Shown: piece after piece, positions 17,311 to 26,892 of the stretch | How the letters are laid out: every line of letters starts with the position of its first letter | How positions within the stretch are numbered: the stretch's first letter is position 1 | Assembly (NCBI GenBank): GCA_009922595.1 | Contig: RFVC01000002.1 | Location: 26,046-90,045 of the forward strand | DNA length: 64,000 nt | Source of the DNA: Gammaproteobacteria bacterium | GTDB taxonomy: Bacteria; Pseudomonadota; Gammaproteobacteria; Pseudomonadales; Pseudohongiellaceae | Direction of reading: 5' to 3' | Notes under the pieces: generated by a model | Told to the model about the DNA's origin: nothing | Database searches by the model: none | The model's input: the letters and a program-made list of their open reading frames with translations, nothing else | Position numbers and translations under genes: made by a program

Positions 17311-19413
17311 ATGAGTTCCATCACCGCTACCCCCTCTTTGGATCTAAGCACTCTCCCCGTCACCCAGTTGAAAGGCGTTGGTCCCAAGCTGGCTGAAAAA
17401 CTTGCCGTCATTAATATTCACAGCGTCCTTGACCTGCTATTTCATCTGCCCTTTCGTTACCAGGACCGCACCCGTATTACCCCTATAGGCTCGCTTAAGC
17501 ATGGCATGGAGGCCGTGATCGAGGGCGAGATCATGGGCAGTGCTATCGTTTTTAGCCGCCGGCGCAGCCTGTTGGTAAAGATTCAGGATGGCACCGGCAT
17601 AACAAGCCTGCGTTTCTATAACTTCAGTGCCGCGCAGAAAAACAACTTGAAGGACGGCGCGCGTATACGCTGCTTTGGAGAGGGGCGCTGGGGTAAAAGC
17701 GGTGTCGAACTTTACCACCCGGAATATGAGGTGCTGTCCGGCAGCGACAAGGCGCTTGCTGATCGGCTGACTCCGTTATATCCCGCGACTAAAGGACTAC
17801 ACCAAGCTCGGCTCCGCTCGCTAACAGAACAGGCACTGAGCATGCTCTGTAAATCGGGCTCTTTGCCAGACCTCCTGCCGAAGGCGTTGAGCCGCGAATT
17901 GAAATTTATTTCCCTAGAAGATGCGCTGGTTTACCTGCATCGCCCACCCGTGGACGCTTCGCTCAGGGAGCTGGAAGAAGGTACTCATCCAGCACAGTCA
18001 CGCCTGGCCTTTGAAGAACTGCTTGCCAATTACTTATGCCTGCGTCGGCTGCGGGAGCAGGCTGACCAGCATGCCGCAACGCCATTCCTCTCAGCCGGAG
18101 CGCTGCCCGGCAGGCTTCTGGCTTCTTTACCCTTTGCGCTTACCCTTGCTCAGAAACGCGTTTCAGCAGAAATCAGTAGGGACATGGAAAAACCAACGCC
18201 CATGCTTCGCCTTGTCCAGGGAGACGTTGGCTCAGGTAAAACGCTCGTGGCGCTGATGGCGGCCCTGCAAGTTGTTGAAAAAGGCTACCAGGCAGCCATC
18301 ATGGCGCCGACTGAAATTCTTGCCGAACAGCATTACCTCAACATGGATGAGCTCCTTCAGCCATTCGGCATTTCCACCGTATTCCTGAGCGGAAAAATAA
18401 AAGGTAAACAGCGCAGCAAGGTGCTGATGGAAATGGCAAGCGGCCAGGCGCAGATAGTCATTGGCACCCACGCCCTGTTTCAAGATGAAGTGTCATTCCA
18501 TCAGCTTGGAATTGTGGTCGTGGATGAACAGCATCGCTTCGGGGTTCATCAACGTCTGGCCCTCAGAGAAAAGGGAAACAACGATTCAAAATATCCTCAC
18601 CAGCTCATTATGACGGCGACGCCAATTCCCAGAACATTGACCATGAGCGCTTATGCCGATCTCGACTGCTCCATCATTGACGAACTACCACCCGGACGTA
18701 CCCCAGTGAATACCATCCTTGCCGCAGACTCACGCCGAAGCGAAATTATTGAACGTATACGTGCAGCCTGCAGCGAGGGCAAGCAGGCCTACTGGGTGTG
18801 CACACTCATTGAGGAGTCCGAGGTCCTGCAATGCCAGGCGGCCGAAGCCACCTATACGGAACTGCAGGCCCTGCTGGCCGGCATCAACATCGGTCTCATA
18901 CACGGACGTATGAAGCCAAGGGAAAAAGCAGAGGTAATGCAAACCTTCAAGAACGGAGATACGCAATTACTTGTTGCTACAACCGTGATTGAAGTCGGTG
19001 TAGACGTACCCAATGCCAGCTTGATGGTCATTGAAAATCCGGAGCGGCTGGGTCTGGCCCAGCTGCACCAATTAAGGGGTCGGGTTGGTCGCGGTAGCGA
19101 AGCCAGTCACTGCGTGCTGCTCTATAAATCTCCCTTGAGTGACATGGCAAAAGAAAGGCTGTCCATCATGCGCCAGAGTAATGACGGTTTCTATATCGCT
19201 GAGAAAGACCTGGAAATTCGTGGGCCGGGTGAGGTGCTGGGTACGCGCCAGACCGGACTCATAGAATTCAAACTGGCAGATCTTTTAAGAGACGCCCATC
19301 TGCAACCCCTGGTTAAACTCTGGGCAAAAAAAATCAAAACCGATAATCCTGAGTTTATTGAGCCGTTGATCAATCGCTGGCTGGCAGGGTCTGAACAGTA
19401 TGGCCATGTCTAG
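17311..19413 (+). CDS. recG: ATP-dependent DNA helicase RecG
   Basis: The 700-residue product is the branch-migrating helicase that remodels stalled forks and Holliday junctions. The N-terminal wedge domain has the OB fold (about residues 60-150). Helicase motifs follow: Walker A GDVGSGKTLVA (about 306-316), the DEQH box in VVVDEQHRFGVHQR, TATPIPRT, and the C-terminal GRVGRGS and DLEIRGPGEVLGTRQ (TRG motif). The length is normal (E. coli 693). The ATG start agrees with homologues, although no Shine-Dalgarno is visible, because an inverted repeat occupies the leader. In related bacteria recG is close to spoT; here the PQQ dehydrogenase gene and a gene relic lie between them. Confidence 0.96.
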   Translation: MSSITATPSLDLSTLPVTQLKGVGPKLAEKLAVINIHSVLDLLFHLPFRYQDRTRITPIGSLKHGMEAVIEGEIMGSAIVFSRRRSLLVKIQDGTGITSLRFYNFSAAQKNNLKDGARIRCFGEGRWGKSGVELYHPEYEVLSGSDKALADRLTPLYPATKGLHQARLRSLTEQALSMLCKSGSLPDLLPKALSRELKFISLEDALVYLHRPPVDASLRELEEGTHPAQSRLAFEELLANYLCLRRLREQADQHAATPFLSAGALPGRLLASLPFALTLAQKRVSAEISRDMEKPTPMLRLVQGDVGSGKTLVALMAALQVVEKGYQAAIMAPTEILAEQHYLNMDELLQPFGISTVFLSGKIKGKQRSKVLMEMASGQAQIVIGTHALFQDEVSFHQLGIVVVDEQHRFGVHQRLALREKGNNDSKYPHQLIMTATPIPRTLTMSAYADLDCSIIDELPPGRTPVNTILAADSRRSEIIERIRAACSEGKQAYWVCTLIEESEVLQCQAAEATYTELQALLAGINIGLIHGRMKPREKAEVMQTFKNGDTQLLVATTVIEVGVDVPNASLMVIENPERLGLAQLHQLRGRVGRGSEASHCVLLYKSPLSDMAKERLSIMRQSNDGFYIAEKDLEIRGPGEVLGTRQTGLIEFKLADLLRDAHLQPLVKLWAKKIKTDNPEFIEPLINRWLAGSEQYGHV

Positions 19414-19543
19414 TCTTCACGACCCACTATTTCTTCAGTAGGAACGGCGGCTGCGACCACCCCCTGGGCCTTATACTCACTTGCGTCTGCTGCTGTTTCC
19501 TTGCATAGTCTGGTCCCTTAGTTAAATGTAAAGAGGAATTCCA

Positions 19544-20872
19544 ATGTCCAGCTCACTCTCCGACATGAAACGTATTTTTGATCTTCAGCAGCAGCACCAG
19601 TGGAACATGAAGGCATCCTCTGCCGATGAGCGCAAAACTCTCCTTTCCCAGCTGCGAGATGCAGTGAAGGCGCATGGCGATGAGATTATCGAAGCTGTAA
19701 AAAAAGATACCCGCAAGCCAGAAATGGAGGTTGGTATAACTGAGGTGGGAAACGTGGTGGCCAATATCGACCGCAATATCAATAACCTCGACGAATGGAT
19801 GCGGCCGTTGGATGTTCCATCATCACTGGACCCTGATGACAGCGCGCAGATTCTCTATGAGGCGCGTGGCGTTTGCCTCATCCTCGGCCCCTGGAATTTT
19901 CCGCTAGGGCTGGTATTCGGCCCCCTCGCTGCAGCCGTTGCTGCAGGCAACTGCTGCATGGTCAAGCTCACTGACCTGTGCCCTGCAACAGCAAGCGTAG
20001 CCGGTAAAATCATCAGCGAGGTGTTTGACGAGAAGGAAGTTGCCCTGTTCGAGGGCGAGGTGGATGTTGCCACCGCATTGCTTGAGCTACCGTTTAACCA
20101 TATTTTCTTCACTGGCAGCACGCGGGTCGGCAAGTTGGTGATGGCCGCCGCCGCCAAAAACTTGGCTACTGTCACGCTCGAGCTGGGCGGAAAATCGCCG
20201 GTCATTATTGATGATGGCGCTGATGTTGAAAAAATCGCCGGCGACCTTGCAGGTGCCAAGCAGTTCAACGGCGGGCAGGCGTGTATCTGCCCCGACTATG
20301 TATTCGTTAAGGAAAGCCAGAAAGAGACCCTAGTGAATACCTTCAGGGAAAAGGTAAAGGAAAACCTTTATGACGAAGACGGCAATATCAAGAAGGAAAA
20401 TATTGCCCAGATTGTCAATCCGCAAAATTTTGCCCGCGTTAAAGGACTTTTTGAGGATGCGGTAGCTAAGGGCGCCTGCGTGGCCGTTGGCGGCAAACTC
20501 GAGGAAGGCGACCTGACTGTACACCCGACCATGCTTACCGATGTGACTCCGGACATGGCGATTCTGCAGGAAGAAATCTTTGGCCCGGTTCTTCCTGTCA
20601 TGACCTACGATGACCTTGATGAAGCCATCGAATATATCGAGAGGCACGACAAGCCACTGGCCCTGTACGTGTATTCCCCCGACCAGAACAACATAGACAG
20701 GGTATTGAAGCGCACCTCATCAGGAGGCGTCACCGTGAATGGCGTCTTCTCCCATTACCTGGAAAACAATCTCCCGTTTGGAGGCGTGAATGGCAGCGGC
20801 ATGGGGAGCTATCACGGGCATTTTGGCTTCAAGGCTTTTTCTCACGAGCGGGCTGTCTACCGTCACAACTGA
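19544..20872 (+). CDS. ALDH3-type NAD(P)-dependent aldehyde dehydrogenase
   Basis: The 442-residue product is an aldehyde dehydrogenase of the shorter class 3 (fatty aldehyde/coniferyl aldehyde) type. Markers are the PWNFPLGLVFGPL segment, the nucleotide-loop FTGSTRVGKLVM, the general base Glu213 in ELGGKSP, and the catalytic Cys247 in GGQACICPDY. Class 3 enzymes oxidise medium- or long-chain and aromatic aldehydes to acids. No transmembrane anchor is seen at the C terminus, so it is probably cytoplasmic. A strong AGAGGAA ribosome-binding site precedes the ATG. It could complete the oxidation of the alcohol-derived aldehyde from the PQQ enzyme, but this is only an inference from proximity. 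Confidence 0.9.
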   Translation: MSSSLSDMKRIFDLQQQHQWNMKASSADERKTLLSQLRDAVKAHGDEIIEAVKKDTRKPEMEVGITEVGNVVANIDRNINNLDEWMRPLDVPSSLDPDDSAQILYEARGVCLILGPWNFPLGLVFGPLAAAVAAGNCCMVKLTDLCPATASVAGKIISEVFDEKEVALFEGEVDVATALLELPFNHIFFTGSTRVGKLVMAAAAKNLATVTLELGGKSPVIIDDGADVEKIAGDLAGAKQFNGGQACICPDYVFVKESQKETLVNTFREKVKENLYDEDGNIKKENIAQIVNPQNFARVKGLFEDAVAKGACVAVGGKLEEGDLTVHPTMLTDVTPDMAILQEEIFGPVLPVMTYDDLDEAIEYIERHDKPLALYVYSPDQNNIDRVLKRTSSGGVTVNGVFSHYLENNLPFGGVNGSGMGSYHGHFGFKAFSHERAVYRHN

Positions 20873-20892
20873 TTAAAGGGCTGTAGCGGTGG

Positions 20893-22188
20893 CTAAGCAA
20901 GGTCTGAGACATTTTTATCGGCAAGGATCGACGTTTCGCCTTCACTGCGCCCGATAATGACAGCTCCACAGGAGTCACTGAAGATGTTCACCGAGGTGCG
21001 GCACATATCCAGTATCCGGTCAGTTACTAGCAGCAGCCCGATGGCCTCAACAGGCAGCTCGATTGCCGTAAGAATTACGGTAATGGCGACCAAACTCGCC
21101 GCCGGTATTCCGGCAACCCCAATCGACGTTAATAGCGCAATCAGCACGACGGTGAACTGGGTGGCAAAGGTCATTTCCAGCCCATAGGCCTGGGCAAGAA
21201 AGATCGCGGCCACACACTCATACAGTGCGGTGCCATCCATGTTGATGGTGGCGCCAAGCGGCAGCACAAAACTGGTAGTGCGATTAGAAACGCCAGCATT
21301 TTTCTCAACGCATTCCATGGTCAGCGGCAGGGTTCCCGAGGATGACGCCGAGGAAAAAGCCATCAGCATGGCTGGCGCCATTGCCCGAAAATGACTAGTG
21401 GGGTTTACACCAGCACCGTATTTCAATACCAACGGCAGCACAATGAACATATGGGCGGCAAGTGCCAGCAGAACAGTAAAGAAGAACAACAAAAGCGGCC
21501 TGAACGCGGTAAATCCAGTAGAAGCGACAGTTTCAGCAACTAGGCCAAAAACACCATAAGGAGCAAACTTCATCACCCACACGGTGATGCGCATCATGGT
21601 TTCAAATACCCCACCCCACAGGTTGCCAAGCGCCTCGCTTTGTCTGGAAGGAATTTTCGTCATGAAAAAACCAAAAACTAGGCTGAAAAAAATCAGCCCA
21701 AGCATCTGTCCTTCGGCTGCTGCCTGAACAATATTGGTTGGAACCATGCGCAGGAATATCTGGACTACATCACCTCCCCCACGCCCTTCCACGCTTGCCA
21801 CTGCAGAGGTCGCCTCGGCACTGTCCAGCGTAAGGTTAAGCGCTTCGCCTACCGGCTGCCCGTTGGAAATACCGGGCGCAAACAGGTTGACAAAAAACAG
21901 GCCCACCAGTATTGCGGCGGTACTTGAAAAGGCGTAATAGACAATTGTCTTGCCTCCAAGGCGGCCAAGGTCATTGCCGCCCCCCAAAGTTGAGATGCCC
22001 ACAATAATGGATGACATGATCAGCGGCACAATGATCATGCGCAGCGCGTTCATAAAAAGGGTGCCGATGAAATCGTAGACCTGAAGAAAAGTGACCCCCA
22101 GAACTGCAGCGTCTGTGCCAGTGAGAGCGCCGGCGATCGCCGCCAAGATGATGGCAGCCAAGATCTGCCAATGTAGTTTCAGTTTCAT
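20893..22188 (-). CDS. DAACS-family sodium/proton-dicarboxylate or amino-acid symporter
   Basis: The 431-residue product has about eight membrane segments and the two re-entrant hairpin signatures of the SLC1/DAACS family: a serine-rich AFSSASSSGTLP (hairpin 1) and GATINMDGTALY (NMDGT, sodium site). The transport-site helix near the end reads DRILDMCRTSVNIFSD, with the Asp and Arg that set substrate choice. An Arg in this helix favours acidic substrates such as glutamate, aspartate or C4-dicarboxylates, as in GltP and DctA. I cannot pick one. It converges with the aldehyde dehydrogenase gene, with 20 bases between the stops, and diverges from ubiA. Confidence 0.88.
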   Translation of the reverse strand: MKLKLHWQILAAIILAAIAGALTGTDAAVLGVTFLQVYDFIGTLFMNALRMIIVPLIMSSIIVGISTLGGGNDLGRLGGKTIVYYAFSSTAAILVGLFFVNLFAPGISNGQPVGEALNLTLDSAEATSAVASVEGRGGGDVVQIFLRMVPTNIVQAAAEGQMLGLIFFSLVFGFFMTKIPSRQSEALGNLWGGVFETMMRITVWVMKFAPYGVFGLVAETVASTGFTAFRPLLLFFFTVLLALAAHMFIVLPLVLKYGAGVNPTSHFRAMAPAMLMAFSSASSSGTLPLTMECVEKNAGVSNRTTSFVLPLGATINMDGTALYECVAAIFLAQAYGLEMTFATQFTVVLIALLTSIGVAGIPAASLVAITVILTAIELPVEAIGLLLVTDRILDMCRTSVNIFSDSCGAVIIGRSEGETSILADKNVSDLA

Positions 22189-22258
22189 GGTAAGCCCTTT
22201 TTTTTGTTGTCATTAGAACAATGGATCGTCCCTTATTCAATGCTATGACCTGTGGGTC

Positions 22259-22264
22259 TATAAT
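22259..22264 (+). promoter_or_regulatory. predicted -10 element of ubiA promoter
   Basis: A perfect TATAAT lies 30 bases before the ubiA ATG. The -35 at 22236-22241 (TTCAAT, 17-base spacer) is weak. Confidence 0.45.
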
Positions 22265-22294
22265 AATTCACCTCATTAACCGTGTTTGAATTTC

Positions 22295-23245
22295 ATGGCC
22301 GATACACAATACCTTGCTCGCAGTCGCGCCTTTCTCAATGAGATCTGGGAAAGCAGCAGGCAGGAATTCGAGAAGCGCTTTCCGGAAACCTACGCTCACC
22401 TGCCCTACTACTGGCAGCTCACCCGGATGGACCGCCCTATCGGCATTTTTCTGCTACTCTGGCCCACCCTCTGGTGTCTATGGATTGCAGCCGAAGGCAT
22501 CCCTGACCTCAAGCTGCTGATAATTTTTACCCTGGGTACCGTGCTCATGCGTGCGGCAGGCTGCTGCATCAATGATTATGCAGATCGTGATTTTGATGGG
22601 CATGTCGAGCGCACCAAGAATAGGCCTTTGGCAAAAGGACGAATAACAGGCAAAGAGGCGCTGATACTTTGCGCCCTGCTCTGCCTGCTGGCCTTTTGCC
22701 TCGTGCTATTAACCAACCGGTTGACAGTGTACATGTCATTTGGGGGGCTGGGGCTGGCACTGCTCTACCCGTTCACCAAGCGCTTCACCCACCTGGCCCA
22801 GCTTTTTTTAGGTGCGGCTTTTTCCTGGGGCGGGGTAATGGCATTTACCGCGCAAACTGGCAAGCTTCCGGTTTACGCGTGGCTGCTCTATACGGCCAAC
22901 TTCATCTGGACCGTGGTTTATGACACGCAGTACGCCATGGTGGACAGAAAAGATGATTTGAAGATTGGCGTTAAATCTACGGCCATACTTTTTGCCGAGG
23001 CCGATATTTTTGTTATCGGCATGCTGCAGATGTTTTTCATTGTGTCCATGTCGCTTGCTGCTGAACCATTCGGCCTGGGGGGGTGGTACCAATTTGGTCT
23101 ATTCATAGCGGCCTGCCTGTTTTGCTACCAACAGTTTCTGGTCTGGAAGCGCCTCCCTAAGGACTGCTTCCGCGCATTCCTCAATAATCACAAGGTCGGG
23201 ATGGTGATTTTCTTTTTTACGGCAGTAGATTTATTTATTCCGTGA
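22295..23245 (+). CDS. ubiA: 4-hydroxybenzoate polyprenyltransferase
   Basis: The 316-residue integral membrane protein attaches the polyprenyl tail to 4-hydroxybenzoate in ubiquinone synthesis. The first Asp-rich motif is NDYADRDFDG; the second is DTQYAMVDRKDD with LKIGVKSTA. WQLTRMDRPIGIFLLLWPT at the N terminus is typical. About eight or nine membrane helices are visible. I chose the ATG at 22295; an in-frame TTG at 22286 would add three residues. The N-terminal soluble extension is about 25 residues longer than in E. coli (290 residues). ubiC, its usual partner, is absent here. Confidence 0.94.
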   Translation: MADTQYLARSRAFLNEIWESSRQEFEKRFPETYAHLPYYWQLTRMDRPIGIFLLLWPTLWCLWIAAEGIPDLKLLIIFTLGTVLMRAAGCCINDYADRDFDGHVERTKNRPLAKGRITGKEALILCALLCLLAFCLVLLTNRLTVYMSFGGLGLALLYPFTKRFTHLAQLFLGAAFSWGGVMAFTAQTGKLPVYAWLLYTANFIWTVVYDTQYAMVDRKDDLKIGVKSTAILFAEADIFVIGMLQMFFIVSMSLAAEPFGLGGWYQFGLFIAACLFCYQQFLVWKRLPKDCFRAFLNNHKVGMVIFFFTAVDLFIP

Positions 23246-23372
23246 GAGGCAAAAAGCAAACAAGGATGTTATTAGAAATTTGTCTGCCAAACTTTAAATA
23301 ACTTACAAAATATTCTCTGTAATTTCTATCTAAAACTTTCTGCTTAACGAATTATTCCTTGAATCTTGTCTC

Positions 23373-23732
23373 TTATAGAAGCTCCTTCCCATTAAAGACT
23401 TTCCTATCCAGCTCAAAAGACTCGACTCCATCTACACAACCAAGATTGACACGAAAGTACCCTGGCTTGCGCATAGTCTCATGGAAAGTGTAATTACCGC
23501 ACTGATTGCAGAAATAATGTTTCGCCACCTTGTTACCGAACTGGTAGCTGGATAAGGCATTACCTTCTATGGTTCTTTCCAGCTCGGCATCGGCTAGAGG
23601 CGGATTGAGCATGATAGCGGCGCGACGTTCACAGTAGGAGCAGTTGCAGCTCAGCCCCGAGGTTATTTCCTCTGCCATTGAAAATGAAAATTTGACGGCG
23701 CCGCAGTGACAGCTTCCCCTGTATTTTGGCAT
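23373..23732 (-). CDS. GFA/CENP-V-fold zinc protein
   Basis: The 119-residue product belongs to the glutathione-dependent formaldehyde-activating enzyme (GFA) fold. The zinc ligand pattern is present: C8-x-C10 (GSCHCGAVKF), C29/C31/C34 (CNCSYC), and C75/C78 (FCNQCG). Most proteins of this fold do not have a proven reaction, so S-hydroxymethylglutathione synthesis should not be assumed. I start at the ATG at 23732, which has a strong GGGGGAG site and matches the family start MPKYRGSCHCG; a longer reading to 23786 would overlap the upstream gene. It lies 20 bases downstream of the PHP phosphatase gene, probably in one transcript. Confidence 0.85.
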   Translation of the reverse strand: MPKYRGSCHCGAVKFSFSMAEEITSGLSCNCSYCERRAAIMLNPPLADAELERTIEGNALSSYQFGNKVAKHYFCNQCGNYTFHETMRKPGYFRVNLGCVDGVESFELDRKVFNGKELL

Positions 23733-23752
23733 TAGTGTCTCCCCCTGGTGTT

Positions 23753-24616
23753 TCAGTTGTAGATAATCAGTGCAGGCCTGGGCCAATCTAGATTAGCGCC
23801 AAGATCACTCAGAATCTCAATACCCCTCTCATAATTTCGGCCCACGGAATTTACGCCGTGGGAATCGTCACCTGGCACAACATCAATATCAAGCTCGAGC
23901 GCTGCTTCCAGCACGGGCATGGAAGGATACTGCTCTGTGGCCTTGTCAAAACCACGCAGGTTGAAATCCAGTATCAGGCCGCATTCTGAAACAAAATCCA
24001 GGTTGCGCTCTACCCGTTCCCAGACCCCGGCCTTTCCGAGAGTATTGAGATAATCGGGGTCAAATTTTCGGATAAGATCAAAATGCCCGACTACTGAAGG
24101 TTCAAGCTCTTGGAGCATTTCAAACTGGGCGTCAAAATAATCCCGGTAAAGCTGTTCCAGGCTGCCTGAAGCTTTGACAGCCGCATCGAAATTAGCCTGG
24201 TCATAATCGATACAGAAGCCGTTCACATGATGCACAGAGCCTACCAGGTAATCAGGTTTCAGTTCTTCCACCAGCTTGTGCACGTAGGCCGATGACCCTT
24301 CATAGGTTTCCGTTTCAAAAGCAGTATAGATTTCGATTTTGCCCGCATACTTTTGCTTAAGGCTGCGGCATTCACTGAAATAGGTACGAAACCTGTCAAG
24401 AAGGTAGTCGGCACCCAGGTCATCCTCAACTTCGTCAGGATAGCGCAGCGCATCGGAGAGTGGCGCCATATGTTCTGTAATGCCGACCCAAGAGAACCCT
24501 TCAGCAACGTAGGCGCGAATAACTTCTTCCAGGCTGTCGCTGGCATGATGACAAAACTGTCCGCTGTGACCACCGTGCACAGACACTTTTTCAACGGCAG
24601 AAAAGACTTGAGACAT
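23753..24616 (-). CDS. PHP-domain phosphatase, histidinol-phosphatase (HisJ/HisK) type
   Basis: The 287-residue product shows the PHP metal-dependent phosphohydrolase motifs: an N-terminal HGGHSGQFCHHA in place of the canonical HxHxxxS start, GITEHMAPL, the E-x-E in FETETYEG, SVHHVNGFCIDYD, GHFDLIRKFD and a C-terminal GDDSHG. This is the pattern of HisK-type histidinol-phosphate phosphatases (histidine synthesis, last but one step), but PHP proteins also include other phosphatases, and no histidine genes are nearby. It is first in a likely two-gene unit with the GFA-fold gene and is divergent from the FemAB-like gene. Confidence 0.78.
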   Translation of the reverse strand: MSQVFSAVEKVSVHGGHSGQFCHHASDSLEEVIRAYVAEGFSWVGITEHMAPLSDALRYPDEVEDDLGADYLLDRFRTYFSECRSLKQKYAGKIEIYTAFETETYEGSSAYVHKLVEELKPDYLVGSVHHVNGFCIDYDQANFDAAVKASGSLEQLYRDYFDAQFEMLQELEPSVVGHFDLIRKFDPDYLNTLGKAGVWERVERNLDFVSECGLILDFNLRGFDKATEQYPSMPVLEAALELDIDVVPGDDSHGVNSVGRNYERGIEILSDLGANLDWPRPALIIYN

Positions 24617-24743
24617 TAACTTTCCCTGGGTTTATACAACGTCTGTAAATTAATGCAGCCTGGGATTCGAGTAAACACTTTTATAGATAAACTGAGCAAT
24701 CTAGATCAGGGTGCCCCGCGTACCTGGAAGTAGATAGAATTTC

Positions 24744-25976
24744 ATGTCTACAATAAGAGCCTCGAAAGCAACATTCTGGTACCCTGTGAGCGAAGCGACT
24801 TATCACCTACGTTTTCTAACCAGCATAACTGAAATTGATGCTGAGGCCTGGGATGCCCTTGCCGGGAGAAACTACCCTTTCATGCAGCATGGCTTTTTCC
24901 TTGCCCTGGAAAAAAGCAACTGCACAAAGGCCATTACTGGCTGGCAGCCTTACCATGCTGTAATTGAAAAAGGGCCTGAAGGCAGCAGTAAGCCAGTCGC
25001 CATCATGCCGCTTTTTTTGAAAGACAACTCACGTGGCGAATACGTTTTTGACTGGTCTTGGGCAGACGCTTACCACCGTCACGGCATGGAGTACTACCCA
25101 AAGCTTGTTACGGCCGTCCCTTTCACGCCCTGCCCTGGACCGCGAGTTTGTATTGCTACTGGTCAAGATGCGGATGAAATCTATCGAATTCTCAGTGTCT
25201 ATATCCCGCAGCAGGCTAAAAAGCTTAATGCTTCAAGCTGGCATGTCCTATTTCCTGAGCGCCATGAATGTGAAGCCTTTAATACGCTCGGCATTCAGGA
25301 CAGGATTGGATGTCAGTATCAGTGGTTTAACAATGAATATCAAACCTTCGACTGTTTCCTGGAACGCTTTGCCTCAAGGAAAAGGAAAAATATACGTAAG
25401 GAAAGACAAAAAATACTTGATGCCGGAATCAAATTCGAAAAAATTCCGGGGCACGAAATCACCAACGAACAGTGGAAGCAGTTTTATATTTTTTACCAGA
25501 ACACGTACCTCGTGCGAGGACGCTCCCCTTACCTGACAGAGGAATTTTTTATAAGTGCCGGCGATATCATGCCGGATAGCCTGCTGCTAGTACTGGCAAA
25601 GAAAGACGACTCCTATATTGCTGGTGCATTAAGTTTCGTCGGTGAAGACACGCTTTTCGGCCGTTACTGGGGCTGTACCGAGGAATACCAATTCCTGCAC
25701 TTCGAAACCTGCTACTACCAAGGCATTGATTACTGTATCGAAAAAGGGCTTAAGCGTTTTGATTCCGGGGCGCAGGGTGAGCATAAAATTCAGCGCGGCT
25801 TTGAACCAGTTCTGACCTGGTCCAATCACTGGATTGGCAACTCGGATTTTGATCATGCCATCAGCCGCTTCCTGGCCGATGAAGAAAAATATATCCGACG
25901 GTACCAGAAGGAAGCCTTCAACTATCTGCCTTTTAAAAATACAAATGAAGAGGAAAAGAAGCTGACCGGGGACTAG
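24744..25976 (+). CDS. FemAB-like acyltransferase of the GNAT fold (DUF482 type)
   Basis: The 410-residue product resembles the DUF482/FemAB_like family: an N-terminal half with AEAWDALAGRNYPFMQHGFFLALE, a central GEYVFDWSWADAYHRHGMEYYPKL, SSWHVLFP, then RKRKNIRKER, and a C-terminal half ending in RFDSGAQGEHKIQRGFEP. These are paired GNAT domains like the tRNA-dependent peptidoglycan bridge enzymes, but in Gram-negatives the substrate is not known. Its only unusual feature is a short extension at the N terminus before the first conserved block. It is divergent from the PHP gene. Confidence 0.85.
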   Translation: MSTIRASKATFWYPVSEATYHLRFLTSITEIDAEAWDALAGRNYPFMQHGFFLALEKSNCTKAITGWQPYHAVIEKGPEGSSKPVAIMPLFLKDNSRGEYVFDWSWADAYHRHGMEYYPKLVTAVPFTPCPGPRVCIATGQDADEIYRILSVYIPQQAKKLNASSWHVLFPERHECEAFNTLGIQDRIGCQYQWFNNEYQTFDCFLERFASRKRKNIRKERQKILDAGIKFEKIPGHEITNEQWKQFYIFYQNTYLVRGRSPYLTEEFFISAGDIMPDSLLLVLAKKDDSYIAGALSFVGEDTLFGRYWGCTEEYQFLHFETCYYQGIDYCIEKGLKRFDSGAQGEHKIQRGFEPVLTWSNHWIGNSDFDHAISRFLADEEKYIRRYQKEAFNYLPFKNTNEEEKKLTGD

Positions 25977-26072
25977 GTTTTTTCGCTAGATCAACAACTG
26001 GTTTTATACAGGCATCACTTGATCTACCAAAAGACCAAGCTTCGCACTAATCGCAACTTCGGTGTTTAAGAC

Positions 26073-26846
26073 TTATTTAAGTTTGCGCAGGAATACCGGT
26101 TTTTCTTCGGTTGACTCTGTTTTATTGAACTTGTAGCCATTCAGCCTGTAATTTTTTAGTTCGTTCACATCCTCTGCGCGGTTCCTAATAATCCAGGCTG
26201 CCATCTGCCCCCTGGCCTTCTTAGCAAAGAAGCTAATAACGCGATATTTACCGCCACTAAAGTCCTTGAAGACGGGCTGCACAACCTTTGCCTGCAGGCC
26301 TTTTTTATCCAGCACATTGAAATATTCATTTGATGCCAGATTAACTAGAACCTCTTCCCCGGTCGCTTTCAAATCGCGGTTTATCGATTTAGTGATCTTA
26401 TCACCCCAGAATTCGTAGAGGTTTTTCCCCCGTTCATTCTCCAGGGCCGTGCCCATTTCAAGACGATAAGCCTGCATCAGGTCGAGGGGCTTGAGTGCGC
26501 CATAAAGACCAGACAGAATGCGAAGATGATCCTGGGCGTACTCAATATCGGCCTTACTAAATTTTTCTGCCTCAAGCCCCGTATAAACATCTCCCATGAA
26601 GGTGAATATTGAAGGACGTGCGTTGTCTTCACTAAAAGGGGTTTTCCAATTTTTATAGCGTTCTGTATTCAGCTCGCTAATGGCATCGCTGGTATTCATG
26701 AGCTTCTTCAGGGCATCCGAAGAATAAGAGCGCATCTGTTTAACCAGTTTACGAGCATCACTCAGAAACTCGGGCTGGGTAACCAAGGGTGTATTGTAAT
26801 TGCTTTCCAGGTCCAGCGTCTTAGCTGGCGAGAGTACAATAAGCAT
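26073..26846 (-). CDS. yaaA: peroxide stress protein YaaA
   Basis: The 257-residue product starts MLIVLSPAKTLDLES and has the SGLYGALKPLDLMQAYRLEMG segment, both hallmarks of the YaaA (DUF328) family. In E. coli YaaA lowers free intracellular iron during hydrogen peroxide stress and is controlled by OxyR; the fold has been linked to DNA binding. The length is normal. It lies 46 bases downstream of an uncharacterised gene on the same strand. I did not see an OxyR-like site. Confidence 0.95.
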   Translation of the reverse strand: MLIVLSPAKTLDLESNYNTPLVTQPEFLSDARKLVKQMRSYSSDALKKLMNTSDAISELNTERYKNWKTPFSEDNARPSIFTFMGDVYTGLEAEKFSKADIEYAQDHLRILSGLYGALKPLDLMQAYRLEMGTALENERGKNLYEFWGDKITKSINRDLKATGEEVLVNLASNEYFNVLDKKGLQAKVVQPVFKDFSGGKYRVISFFAKKARGQMAAWIIRNRAEDVNELKNYRLNGYKFNKTESTEEKPVFLRKLK

Positions 26847-26892
26847 TATGATTAAACGTCCTTAACGCGATGTTTGTTTCAATGAAGTTATG